Source of the DNA: Alphaproteobacteria bacterium
Lineage (GTDB): Bacteria > Pseudomonadota > Alphaproteobacteria > RF32 > CAG-239
Reading direction: 5' to 3'
NCBI GenBank assembly: GCA_017939155.1
Contig: JAGAZZ010000014.1
Location: forward strand, 1 to 62,838
Length of the DNA stretch: 62,838 nucleotides
How positions within the stretch are numbered: the stretch's first letter is position 1; each line of letters begins with the position of its first letter. Position numbers and translations under genes: made by a program. Positions 24,907 to 33,029 of the stretch are shown here, in pieces. The notes beneath the pieces are model-generated. The model worked only from the letters and a program-made list of their open reading frames with translations. It did no database searches and had not been told where the DNA came from.

Positions 24907-26286
24907 ATGCTTGAATTTAATCACCGGCTTTGTAAGATAAGCAAAAATTATACAAGCGGGGCAATGGTGAAATATCTCAGTTTATTATCAGTTCAAAAGG
25001 AAAAGATAGCATATCTAGTGTCATTGGGTATTTTACTAAGTGCATTAATTTATGATATTATTTTGCTAAATAGGTACGCCTTTGATTTGCCGTTTTGGGA
25101 TGTTTGGGATAATTTGCCACAAGGCAATTTTAACAATGTATTTAATTTTTTTAATGAAAATCTACAGCTTTTCTATAACATTATTTCTGAAATAATGTAT
25201 TTGTGTGCAGATTGGAATTTGCGTTATTTTGCGTTTGTAAATTTTGCAATATATATTTGTCTTATAGGGGTTTATGCACGGATTGTGGGTAAGTCAGAAG
25301 TCAAAATATCATTTTGGCCACTGTTCTTTCTGCCATTATTATCGCCGATTCTGGGATATAATTGGTTGTGGAGCATACTTGTTCAGACACACACTTATAT
25401 ATTATTTTTCTTGTTTGCGGTTTATTTTGGCTTTTGCGCAAATGAGAGTAAGAGCTCCTTTGCCCTGTTTATTTGTAGTTTGTTTTTAAGTGTCTTGTCA
25501 ATGAATTTGCCACTGGCTCTGGGGGCGGTAATTGCTTATATCGTTAAAGAAATGATAAACATAACCCCGCAGATAAAACAAAATACAATAAAAAAGTGTT
25601 TTTTTCTGTTATTGCTTTTTGCTCTGTTTCTGACAATTATTTGGTTTAAAAAGGATTCGGCAGCGGTTAAAGAAGTAAAATTAGTTAATATCTTTTCTTG
25701 GTATTATCTTTCTAGTCTGTCATTTTATGTGGTCGAAGGGGTAAGTCTTTTTTCTTTAACGGAGATAATTTCTCCCCAATATTGTCCGGTTTTGCTAGTT
25801 GTTATGCTTGTGTTTTTAGGTGTTGCGTTTTTTGAGCAGTACAAAAATAAAAAAATACAAGCTTTATGGGCAATAATTTTTTCAGTAATGGTAAATGTTT
25901 GCGCTGTTGTTGCCTTAAGGCACGGAGAGGTGTATTCTTATAAAGTCGGTTTTATAAGGCATCATGAAGTATTGTTTCTTTTGTTGCCGGCAATACTGAT
26001 GGTTTTTTTCTCGTCAAAATTTAAGATTGTAAAAATATATGGTGTAATTGTCTTTTGCCAAATGTTATATGGTTATGGAATAACCGTAAAAGAGAAACAA
26101 TTTCAGTTTTTTGGTGAGCTTTTTTACCAAAACGCCTGTCTTTGCCTTAATCACTATTATAATTTAAAAACAACACCTGATTGGGCTTGCACGATGAACT
26201 ATCCTATACCTGTTGATAGTAAAATAAAATACGCCAAAGAGCATAATTTAAGTTTTATTAGTAATATCGCCAAATGTGATAAGTAA
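24907..26286 (+). CDS. Polytopic membrane protein, GT-C-like layout, function unknown
   Basis: 459 aa with about ten hydrophobic helices between residues 35 and 395, a first periplasmic loop with an acidic FWDVWD motif, and a soluble C-terminal tail with three to four Cys and a KIKYAKEH segment. An acidic motif in the first outer loop followed by many helices is the general layout of GT-C membrane glycosyltransferases, so a sugar-transfer role is possible, but I see no diagnostic family motif. Start uncertain: ATG 24907 lacks a ribosome site; ATG 24964 after GCGGGG is an alternative. It interrupts the rpmH-to-recF region and stands alone on the + strand. Confidence 0.8.
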   Translation: MLEFNHRLCKISKNYTSGAMVKYLSLLSVQKEKIAYLVSLGILLSALIYDIILLNRYAFDLPFWDVWDNLPQGNFNNVFNFFNENLQLFYNIISEIMYLCADWNLRYFAFVNFAIYICLIGVYARIVGKSEVKISFWPLFFLPLLSPILGYNWLWSILVQTHTYILFFLFAVYFGFCANESKSSFALFICSLFLSVLSMNLPLALGAVIAYIVKEMINITPQIKQNTIKKCFFLLLLFALFLTIIWFKKDSAAVKEVKLVNIFSWYYLSSLSFYVVEGVSLFSLTEIISPQYCPVLLVVMLVFLGVAFFEQYKNKKIQALWAIIFSVMVNVCAVVALRHGEVYSYKVGFIRHHEVLFLLLPAILMVFFSSKFKIVKIYGVIVFCQMLYGYGITVKEKQFQFFGELFYQNACLCLNHYYNLKTTPDWACTMNYPIPVDSKIKYAKEHNLSFISNIAKCDK

Positions 26287-26352
26287 AATCTCTTGAAAAA
26301 TAAAATTTTTATGTTATAAGTAGCATATATTTTGGAGGTTTACGTTCTTGCC

Positions 26353-26709
26353 ATGATTATAGACAGCAAAAATGAAGCGCAAAAAAGTATTTTGACTAAT
26401 AAATGTTTTTATCAAACGACGGCACAAATAATGCACGAGTTTGAGAAAAAAGGATATGCTAATTCTGCAGACGAAACCGCTAAAGTGATTGCCGCTTATC
26501 ATGATGTGGTGCAAAAAAAAGCCAAAAATAATTTCAATAAAGATTATAACGAGGCGTTCAAGCAAATTGATGATGCAATTAAAGGTTTAGCTAATAAAGT
26601 TTTTTATAGCTATGAAAAACAAAGTTTGGATTATGCTTATAAGTCTTTCGTTAAGTTTGACTATATCAATGCTATCATTGGTCGCCAACGGACTAAAAAG
26701 AAGCTCTGA
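26353..26709 (+). CDS. Small helical protein of unknown function
   Basis: About 118 aa, charged and helical, no signal peptide or membrane segment, with no motif I recognise. Start uncertain: ATG 26353 begins 14 bases after a GGAGG, which is long; an in-frame TTG at 26332 overlaps the GGAGG itself and is unlikely. The gene lies between the polytopic membrane protein and gpsA on the same strand. Its codon use resembles the neighbours. Confidence 0.65.
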   Translation: MIIDSKNEAQKSILTNKCFYQTTAQIMHEFEKKGYANSADETAKVIAAYHDVVQKKAKNNFNKDYNEAFKQIDDAIKGLANKVFYSYEKQSLDYAYKSFVKFDYINAIIGRQRTKKKL

Positions 26710-26753
26710 GGCCTTTTTTCTTCTATCCCCTGTTAATTTCTTGCAAACTTGGT

Positions 26754-26782
26754 TTGCCAACAAAGCGTTTTGGGCTTAAATA
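26754..26782 (+). promoter_or_regulatory. Candidate promoter of gpsA
   Basis: TTGCCA and TAAATA are separated by 17 bases, about 40 bases before the gpsA start. A second possible -10 (TACTAT) lies slightly downstream. Moderate match only. Confidence 0.4.
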
Positions 26783-26823
26783 TATCCTCATAATATGGTA
26801 CTATTTAGATAAAGAGGTCTGAT

Positions 26824-27798
26824 ATGTCTGAAATTTCTGTAATCGGCAGCGGTCGTTGGGGAACATTCCTCGCTTGGTATGCCGCAAATCATTGTAAAAT
26901 GGATAAAGTGAAAATTTATAGCCGCCCCGATTCTCCGGATTTTATAGAGTTGAAAACAACACGCAAAAATCCGTATTTAACTTTAAGCGATAATATGTTT
27001 TTGTATGAAAAAATCGCAGATGTGCTGGATAATGATTTAATTATCATTTCCATCGGGTCACAGCACCTACGCTCTCTTGCTAAAGAGTTAAACGGATATA
27101 ATATTGCCGGTAAAACTTTTCTTTTAGCAATGAAAGGGCTTGAGGAGCCGAATGCAAAATTGTTGAGTACGGTAATGCGTGAGGAAATCAAACAACCGAT
27201 TCATATCGCTACATTAGGTGGTCCCGGTCATGTTCAGGACTATATGAAAAATGTCCCGTCCTGCGCAGTGATAGACAGCGATGAAGAAGAGATAAAAGAC
27301 AAAGTGATAAAAAGTTTGCAAAGTGATTTAATTCGATTCTATTACGGGGCGGATTTTACCGGCAATCAAATCGGTGCTGCTCTGAAAAATGTAATAGGGA
27401 TAGCCGCCGGGATTTTGGACGGTCTTGAGTGGTACGGCTTAAAAGGCGCATTGATGGCGCGTGCTCCAGTGGAAGTCGGGCGGTTTATCAAACACTTTGG
27501 CGGTAATCCGATGACCGCTTACGGCTTATCTCATCTCGGCGATTATGAAGCAACCCTTTTCTCTAAACACAGCCATAACCGGATGTTTGGTGAGCTGTTT
27601 GCCAAGGGTGAAAATTTTGGTAAGCTTGCCGAGGGATATTACACCTTAAAAGCGGTAAAAAATATTGCCGATAAAGAAAATATCAATATGCCGATTTGTC
27701 AGGCGCTGTATAAAGCTGTTTATGAAGGGGCTGATGTTAAACAGACGATTCGCTCCATGTTTGACCGTGATTTGAAACACGAATTCGAACAGTTTTAG
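26824..27798 (+). CDS. gpsA: Glycerol-3-phosphate dehydrogenase [NAD(P)+]
   Basis: GpsA reduces dihydroxyacetone phosphate to sn-glycerol-3-phosphate for phospholipid synthesis. The 324-aa cytoplasmic protein has the N-terminal Rossmann motif GSGRWG, the catalytic Lys in ALKNVIGIAAG, and the GLSHLGDYEAT / HSHNR substrate segment. The usual SGPSFA loop reads GGPGHV, a mild deviation. AGAGG precedes the ATG. A strong terminator hairpin follows 20 bases after the stop. Confidence 0.95.
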   Translation: MSEISVIGSGRWGTFLAWYAANHCKMDKVKIYSRPDSPDFIELKTTRKNPYLTLSDNMFLYEKIADVLDNDLIIISIGSQHLRSLAKELNGYNIAGKTFLLAMKGLEEPNAKLLSTVMREEIKQPIHIATLGGPGHVQDYMKNVPSCAVIDSDEEEIKDKVIKSLQSDLIRFYYGADFTGNQIGAALKNVIGIAAGILDGLEWYGLKGALMARAPVEVGRFIKHFGGNPMTAYGLSHLGDYEATLFSKHSHNRMFGELFAKGENFGKLAEGYYTLKAVKNIADKENINMPICQALYKAVYEGADVKQTIRSMFDRDLKHEFEQF

Positions 27799-27817
27799 GA
27801 TAAGTAGCAAATTAAAA

Positions 27818-27848
27818 AAAAAGCGGTGTCAAACAGGCGCCGCTTTTT
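27818..27848. terminator. Bidirectional intrinsic terminator between gpsA and recF
   Basis: A 13-bp stem (AAAAAGCGGTGTC with GGCGCCGCTTTTT, two G-U pairs) closes a 5-base AAACA loop. A-run on one side and T-run on the other let it work for gpsA (+) and for recF (-), whose stop is 28 bases away. Confidence 0.85.
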
Positions 27849-27875
27849 GTTATAAAATTAACAATATTAGCAAAA

Positions 27876-29102
27876 TCAAATTTCTTTAACCTGATTTTCC
27901 TTAATCTCAAAAAACTGCGCTGATTCTTTTATACTCATAAATTCAAATAAATTTGTCGTGGTCAAAAAACTTTGTGTTTGCAGTTCCTTAATCTTAAAAA
28001 GCAAGGCATCGCGCTTAAAGTCATCTAAATGTGCGGCAATCTCATCTAAAAGTAAAATCGGCGGAACACCGCGGTTGAGGGATAAACATCTTGCTTCTGA
28101 GAGCATAATGCTTAAGAGCAAAGCCTTTTGTTCTCCGGTCGAACACAGATTCGCTGGTACGTTCTTTTTTTTATAAACGGCTTTTAAATCTGTTTTGTTA
28201 ATTCCCGCACCGGTGTCATTATAAAGCACACTTCGCCGCTGGTTAAACAACGATTCGCGGTAAAAATCCTCCACATAAACAGCTGGTCTTTCGCGAATCA
28301 TTTGTTCAATCGTTCCATCAAGTTCTAAAATAGCTTCAGGAAACATATCGTCCGGATTCTTTTCCATAAAAGCATTTAGTTTTTCTGTCTGCTCCAAACG
28401 AGCAGCGGCAATGGCTACGCCTAAGCCGGCAATCTGTTCTTCAATGGATAAGAGCCAATTATTATTGATGTTGCCGCTCTTTAAAATCTGCAACCATTGC
28501 CGATACAAATTGTCAAAAGAAGTTAACCTTTTAGCGTGTTCAACATCAAACGCATATACGATTCTATCAAGGAAACTCCGCCGATGTTGTGCTCCGCCTA
28601 AAAACAATCTGTCCATTTGCGGTGTAATCCAAATAAGGGTAAGATAGTTGCCTAACTCATTTTGAGAGGGAAGTTTTTGGTTATTAACCTGAACAATTCG
28701 CCGTTCAACTTCTTTTGTTTCATTAAAACTAACTTCTTTAACAACGCTTTCAACCGCAGTGCCGATTGAAAAGGTTTCATCAAGTTTTTCAATTTCTGCT
28801 GAAACAGCCCAACCGTTATTATTAATAAAAGTCGGTGTGGGCAAACTGGAAGCTAAAAAATCAAATGTCTTAATTTCAGATAATTTGGCGCCCCGCAGAC
28901 CTCTTCCTTGCGATAAAAATGAAATTGCTTCCAAAATATTTGTTTTGCCGCTACCGTTTTCTCCGCTTAAGATGATAAAAGGTTTATCTAAATTCAAACG
29001 TAAGTATTTATAATTGCGAAAATTAACTAAGGTCAGGCGCTTGACGGCAGACCTAACCTTAGCTTCATCGAAATCACAATTAAAACACGCAACAGCTGAC
29101 AC
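27876..29102 (-). CDS. recF: DNA replication and repair protein RecF
   Basis: RecF is an SMC-like ATPase that loads RecA at gapped DNA together with RecO and RecR. The 408-aa protein has Walker A GENGSGKTN preceded by the LTLVNFRNY signature, an ABC-type signature region and Walker B ILLLDEIAAHLD. It starts with GTG directly abutting the dnaN stop (TAAGTG), so the two are coupled. About 18 residues precede the usual N-terminus and no closer start codon is available. recR is also in this window. Confidence 0.96.
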   Translation of the reverse strand: MSAVACFNCDFDEAKVRSAVKRLTLVNFRNYKYLRLNLDKPFIILSGENGSGKTNILEAISFLSQGRGLRGAKLSEIKTFDFLASSLPTPTFINNNGWAVSAEIEKLDETFSIGTAVESVVKEVSFNETKEVERRIVQVNNQKLPSQNELGNYLTLIWITPQMDRLFLGGAQHRRSFLDRIVYAFDVEHAKRLTSFDNLYRQWLQILKSGNINNNWLLSIEEQIAGLGVAIAAARLEQTEKLNAFMEKNPDDMFPEAILELDGTIEQMIRERPAVYVEDFYRESLFNQRRSVLYNDTGAGINKTDLKAVYKKKNVPANLCSTGEQKALLLSIMLSEARCLSLNRGVPPILLLDEIAAHLDDFKRDALLFKIKELQTQSFLTTTNLFEFMSIKESAQFFEIKENQVKEI

Positions 29103-30221
29103 TTAGATTCTCATCGGCATCAAGACATAAATAGCGCTGTTGTCAGACGTATCATTGATAACAGTTGCGGCAGCGCTACCAGATAAGCTGAAACGGACTT
29201 CTTCGCCTTTAATCTGTGCTAAAATATCCAAAAGGTAACGGAAGTTATATCCGGTATCAATCGTTTCTTTATCATATTTTGCTTCCAGCTCTTCCGTCGC
29301 ATTGCCTAATTCAGCATTGGAAGCGGCAATCGTAACGTGATTCGTATCCGTAATCAAACGAATACCGCGGCTTCTTTCTGTTACAACCGAAACACGGTCA
29401 ACAGCTGCCGCCAACTCTTTGACATTAACTTCTAAAATTTTATCGTTATCAGTCGGAATAACTCTTTCATAATCAGGAAATGTCCCGTCAATTAATTTTG
29501 AGGTTAAAGTGATGTCTTCAAAAGAAATGCGAACTTTGTTTTCTGATAAAGCCATAGATACGTTGTCAATAGAAGCATCATCCAGAAGTTTTCTAATCTC
29601 TAAAACAGACTTTCTCGGAATAATAACACCCTCAAGCTTTTCAGCTCCTGCCGGTAAAGGCGATTCGGCACAAGCCAAACGGTGACCGTCGGTTGCAACG
29701 ACCCTCAAAACATTTGCGTCGCCTTCTGTCTTAGCGTGGACATATAAACCATTCAAATAATAACGAGCTTCTTCAACCGAAGCAGAAAACTGCGTACGGT
29801 CAATCAATGTCTTCAATTCATCTTTGCTGATTTCAAAATTAATCGGCAAATCATCTCCTGAAATAATCGGAAAATCTTCAACCCCGATGGTCGAAAGAGA
29901 AAACTTAGAGCGTCCTGAAGCGATACTCAAAGCACCTTTGTCATCAGGAAAACTGATTTCAACATCAGAACCGTCAGAGAGCTTTCTAACAATGTCATAA
30001 AGCATATGAGCCGGAGCAGTTGTTGCACCTTCTTCAAAAACATTGGCTTCAACAATCTCTGTGATTTCAATGTCCATATCTGTTGCTTTGAAATTAATAC
30101 TGTTGCCTTTGGCTTCGATTCTGACGTTTGATAATACCGGTATGGTATTTCTTTTCTCAACAATGCTCTGAACATGGCTGAGAGTCTTTAAAAAATGTGC
30201 GCGTTCAATTGTAAATTTCAT
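29103..30221 (-). CDS. dnaN: DNA polymerase III beta sliding clamp
   Basis: The beta clamp holds replicative polymerase on DNA. The 372-aa length is standard, the start MKFTIERAHFLKTLSHVQ and the C-terminus YVLMPMRI are canonical, and the three repeated clamp domains are recognisable (for example AHMLYDIVRKL and TDGHRLA). It lies between dnaA and recF on the minus strand, with a possible terminator or attenuator in the 109-bp gap to dnaA. Confidence 0.97.
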   Translation of the reverse strand: MKFTIERAHFLKTLSHVQSIVEKRNTIPVLSNVRIEAKGNSINFKATDMDIEITEIVEANVFEEGATTAPAHMLYDIVRKLSDGSDVEISFPDDKGALSIASGRSKFSLSTIGVEDFPIISGDDLPINFEISKDELKTLIDRTQFSASVEEARYYLNGLYVHAKTEGDANVLRVVATDGHRLACAESPLPAGAEKLEGVIIPRKSVLEIRKLLDDASIDNVSMALSENKVRISFEDITLTSKLIDGTFPDYERVIPTDNDKILEVNVKELAAAVDRVSVVTERSRGIRLITDTNHVTIAASNAELGNATEELEAKYDKETIDTGYNFRYLLDILAQIKGEEVRFSLSGSAAATVINDTSDNSAIYVLMPMRI

Positions 30222-30233
30222 TATTTTTATCCC

Positions 30234-30304
30234 AAAAAAAGACTTGTTTTTATCTTTCTACACTTTATCACAAATCAATAAAAGCAGAAGTCAAAAAACA
30301 AGTC
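30234..30304 (-). terminator. Long-loop hairpin with T-run between dnaA and dnaN
   Basis: On the minus strand GACTTGTTTTT (30304-30294) can pair with AAAAACAAGTC (30251-30241), an 11-bp perfect stem with a 42-base loop, immediately followed by seven T. This resembles an intrinsic terminator or attenuator that would set the dnaN/recF level relative to dnaA. The long loop lowers confidence. Confidence 0.4.
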
Positions 30305-30330
30305 GTCAACAATTTTTTTATGCAAAAACG

Positions 30331-31782
30331 TTAGTTTTCAAGAGTCCTTCTTAAAATTTCAATGTTTTCAGCTAAAGTCTGGTCTTCAATAATCAGCTCT
30401 TCAATTTTTCTAACCGCGTGCATAACTGTTGTGTGGTCACGCTCAAATTTACGACCGATTTCCGGTAATGAACGAGAAGTCAATTGTTTGGCGAGATACA
30501 TAGCAACCTGTCGCGGTCTGGCAACTGTTCTGGCTCTGCGAGAAGATTGAAGCTCTTTAACCGAAATATTAAAATGTTCGGCAACTTTCTTTTGAATTTC
30601 ATCAATAGTTGTCTTACGGTCAATGGAGCGAAGCATATCCTTTAAGACATCTTGTGTCATATCCAAGGTAATTTCTTTACCGGAAAGAAGCTGAGAGTGA
30701 GCGGCGATTCTCTTTAAAGAGCCTTCAAGTTCACGAACGTTTGCTGTAATCTTTTGAGCTAAAAATTCAGCAACTTTAACCGGTAACTCAATTCCCATTA
30801 ATTCAGCTTTTTTCTGTAAAATGCTCATTCTTAAGTCAAAATCTGTCGGCATAATATCAACCACTAAGCCACCAACTAAACGAGACTTAAGGCGCTCTTC
30901 GATTCCTTCCAAATCTGTCGGCGATTTATCTGCGGAAATGATAACTTGCTTTCCTTCTTCAACTAAAGAACTGAATGTATGGAAAAACTCTTCTTGTGTT
31001 GTGCCTTTGTTGCCCATAAACTGAAAGTCATCAACCATTAAAACATCAACCGAACGGAATTGCTCCTTAAAAGCAGCCGTATCTTTGTAACGCAATGCTT
31101 TAACAAACTTATAAACAAACTGCTCTGCTGTTAAATAAATCACATTACGGTTTGGGTCATTCTTTTTGATGTGCCAAATAATCGAGTGCATTAAGTGAGT
31201 TTTGCCTAAACCAACACTGGAATATAAAAACAACGGGTTAAACGAAACATTTTTAGCTTCAGCAACTTTTCTTGCGGCAGCGTACGCAAACTCATTTGTT
31301 TTGCCGACAACAAAATTTTCAAAGGTGTAATTTGGATTTAACGGAGAAGCTGCGGCTGTATTTCTTGATGTATCATTAGCAAGGCTTGCTCCGGCAACCA
31401 AGCCGAAAGAACTGCTGTTAATACTGCACCCGTAAATATTTTGCGGCGTTGGTGTTGAAGAAATCTTCTTAAGCAGTGATGTGTCAACGCTACGTCTGTC
31501 ACTTAAACCGTTTTGAACGATAAAATTAATCTTTTTAATGCTTGAATTTTGTTGCTCCCAAATTTTGCTAATTCTATCTGCATAATGTGTAACTACCCAA
31601 TTTTTCATAAAGGCTGTCGGAGCGCAAATATTCATAACACCATTGTTAAAATCTCCGACCGTAAGCGGTTTAAGCCAACTGTCAAATGCGGTTGCTCCAA
31701 ATTCTGTTTTTAATTGATTGCAAATCAACCCCCATTGTGTATCAACAGTTCTCTCTTCGCTTACTAATGCTTCTTCGGCCAT
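30331..31782 (-). CDS. dnaA: Chromosomal replication initiator DnaA
   Basis: DnaA binds the origin and melts it. The 483-aa protein has the N-terminal oligomerisation domain, a variable linker (about 90-145), an AAA+ domain with Walker A GLGKTHL and Walker B VLMVDDFQF, and domain IV with the DNA-contact signature DHTTVMHAVRKIE near the C-terminus. GGGAGA lies 5-6 bases before the ATG. It heads dnaA-dnaN-recF; the AT-rich upstream gap is the likely origin. Confidence 0.98.
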   Translation of the reverse strand: MAEEALVSEERTVDTQWGLICNQLKTEFGATAFDSWLKPLTVGDFNNGVMNICAPTAFMKNWVVTHYADRISKIWEQQNSSIKKINFIVQNGLSDRRSVDTSLLKKISSTPTPQNIYGCSINSSSFGLVAGASLANDTSRNTAAASPLNPNYTFENFVVGKTNEFAYAAARKVAEAKNVSFNPLFLYSSVGLGKTHLMHSIIWHIKKNDPNRNVIYLTAEQFVYKFVKALRYKDTAAFKEQFRSVDVLMVDDFQFMGNKGTTQEEFFHTFSSLVEEGKQVIISADKSPTDLEGIEERLKSRLVGGLVVDIMPTDFDLRMSILQKKAELMGIELPVKVAEFLAQKITANVRELEGSLKRIAAHSQLLSGKEITLDMTQDVLKDMLRSIDRKTTIDEIQKKVAEHFNISVKELQSSRRARTVARPRQVAMYLAKQLTSRSLPEIGRKFERDHTTVMHAVRKIEELIIEDQTLAENIEILRRTLEN

Positions 31783-32224
31783 ATCTATCTCCCACTTCAG
31801 ATATTTTACATAAATTCATAGTTTTTTTGTTTTTCTTAAATAGACTCTATCATAAGTTCCCAGGTTATGACAAACGCCTTTTCATATCAAACAGAGTTAT
31901 TTTCAAAATAATAGACGATATTTAATCCTGATAAAAATCGTTCAATCAGAAAGGAAAAACTTATTTAATTTCCTGTTAAAATAAAAATATCCGAATTTCT
32001 TTCAAACAGTAAAAGCATTCTTCTTGACTAAAAATGCTTTCATAGTTCCGTATAAAAAATATAAAACTCTTTTATAAGAAACCGGAAGATTTTTATCTTC
32101 TGACGAAAATGACCTTAACAACAAAAAAAGAAAAAACAAACACATTTTTTAACAATATTTAAATAAAATCCCTTGACAGGGTTTTTAAAACGATTCGGAA
32201 TAAATATATGAAAACAAACAAAAA
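31783..32224. other. Candidate replication origin region (AT-rich, no gene)
   Basis: About 440 bases without a gene between rpsT and dnaA, strongly AT-rich. It holds a consensus CtrA box, a near-copy (TTAA-N6-TTAA at 32149-32162), an 8-bp inverted repeat (AAAGCATT/AATGCTTT, 32012-32040) and a perfect GAAGAT-TTTT-ATCTTC hairpin (32085-32100). I found no clear DnaA box (TTATNCACA), so the origin call rests on position, composition and the CtrA box. Confidence 0.45.
31965..31979. promoter_or_regulatory. CtrA-type binding site TTAA-N7-TTAA
   Basis: TTAA, seven bases (TTTCCTG), TTAA: a perfect match to the alphaproteobacterial CtrA box, about 185 bases upstream of dnaA. CtrA silences the origin in Caulobacter. 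In such AT-rich DNA a chance match within this gap is possible. Confidence 0.45.
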
Positions 32225-32263
32225 AACGCAAACACCAACTCTCAAGAACAAGGTGCTTGCGTT
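32225..32263 (-). terminator. Intrinsic terminator after rpsT
   Basis: Arms AACGCAAACACC and GGTGCTTGCGTT form a 12-bp stem with one mismatch and a 15-base loop, 23 bases after the rpsT stop. Read on the minus strand, the stem runs directly into a T-rich tract (TTTTTTTGTTTGTTTT). Confidence 0.75.
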
Positions 32264-32285
32264 CTTATATTTTAATAAATAAAAA

Positions 32286-32546
32286 CTAAAGAGCTTTAAC
32301 TTTTTGGCTCAAGCGAGAAATTGTGCGAGCGGCTTTGTTTTTATGAAAAACGCCTTTCTGTGCAGCTCTCATCATTTCGCTCTCAGCTACTTTCAAAGCT
32401 GCGGCAGCAGCTTCTTTATCGCTAGCTAAAACAGCAGCAATAACTTTCTTTACAAAAGTTCTTACTCTGCTTCTGCGGGCACCGTTAATAACGCTTCTTT
32501 TGTTGTTTCTGTTTATTCTTGTTTTTGCCGATTTATGATTGGCCAT
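32286..32546 (-). CDS. rpsT: 30S ribosomal protein S20
   Basis: An 86-aa, Lys/Arg/Ala-rich protein opening MANHKSAKTRINRNNKRS and carrying the GVFHKNKAARTISRLS C-terminal signature of S20. It precedes dnaA on the same strand, an order conserved in alphaproteobacteria. A terminator follows. Confidence 0.98.
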   Translation of the reverse strand: MANHKSAKTRINRNNKRSVINGARRSRVRTFVKKVIAAVLASDKEAAAAALKVAESEMMRAAQKGVFHKNKAARTISRLSQKVKAL

Positions 32547-32648
32547 TTCATTATCCTGTCTTAAAATTTAGTTAAACACAAATAAAATTCTGAAATACTT
32601 ATACTCTATAATCTTTGATAGTCAACAAATTTTTTCAAAAAAAATAAA

Positions 32649-33020
32649 TTAATTTTTGCTTTTCAAGCTGATGGTGATTTTTAAAGGATGCTTTTGGGTT
32701 TGCGATATTTCTAAAATGTCATTTTCACGCAAAAAAGAAAATGTTGTGTTATTTGAAGAAAGGCGTGCCCATCCCATTTGCGCCAGCGCTTCGGTGTAGA
32801 AAAGTTTGACCTTTTCAAACGTTAAAGCTTTCTTGGCAACTAATGTGGTTTCAGTATAACCGGCTTCTTCGTTGCCAAAAGTTAGGGTTCCTTCCGGCGA
32901 TTGTTTGAGTCTCGAAAGAAGAGGTATATCTTCAAACCCTTCTATAAATTGAGCGCAAAAACCTGTATTGGCTTGAAAAATAAAAAAGAAACATAAAAAC
33001 AAAGCATAAATTTTTTTCAT
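32649..33020 (-). CDS. Small exported protein of unknown function between mutM and rpsT
   Basis: 123 aa with an N-terminal signal peptide (MKK start, Phe-rich core, cleavage near FCA-QF around residue 23). The mature part of ~100 residues is predicted as mixed alpha/beta and has no motif I recognise; it contains an FYTEALAQMGW segment typical of small periplasmic alpha/beta domains. It starts 9 bases after mutM and is probably its operon partner. Confidence 0.8.
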   Translation of the reverse strand: MKKIYALFLCFFFIFQANTGFCAQFIEGFEDIPLLSRLKQSPEGTLTFGNEEAGYTETTLVAKKALTFEKVKLFYTEALAQMGWARLSSNNTTFSFLRENDILEISQTQKHPLKITISLKSKN

Positions 33021-33029
33021 ATCATTTTC

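Noticed and set aside
32173-32206. TTGACA promoter upstream of dnaA
   Set aside because: A perfect TTGACA at 32173 has no -10 at a usable distance and points away from dnaA, toward rpsT in antisense.
31783-32285. DnaA boxes (TTATNCACA)
   Set aside because: No match or near-match on either strand; only generic TTAT words occur in AT-rich DNA.
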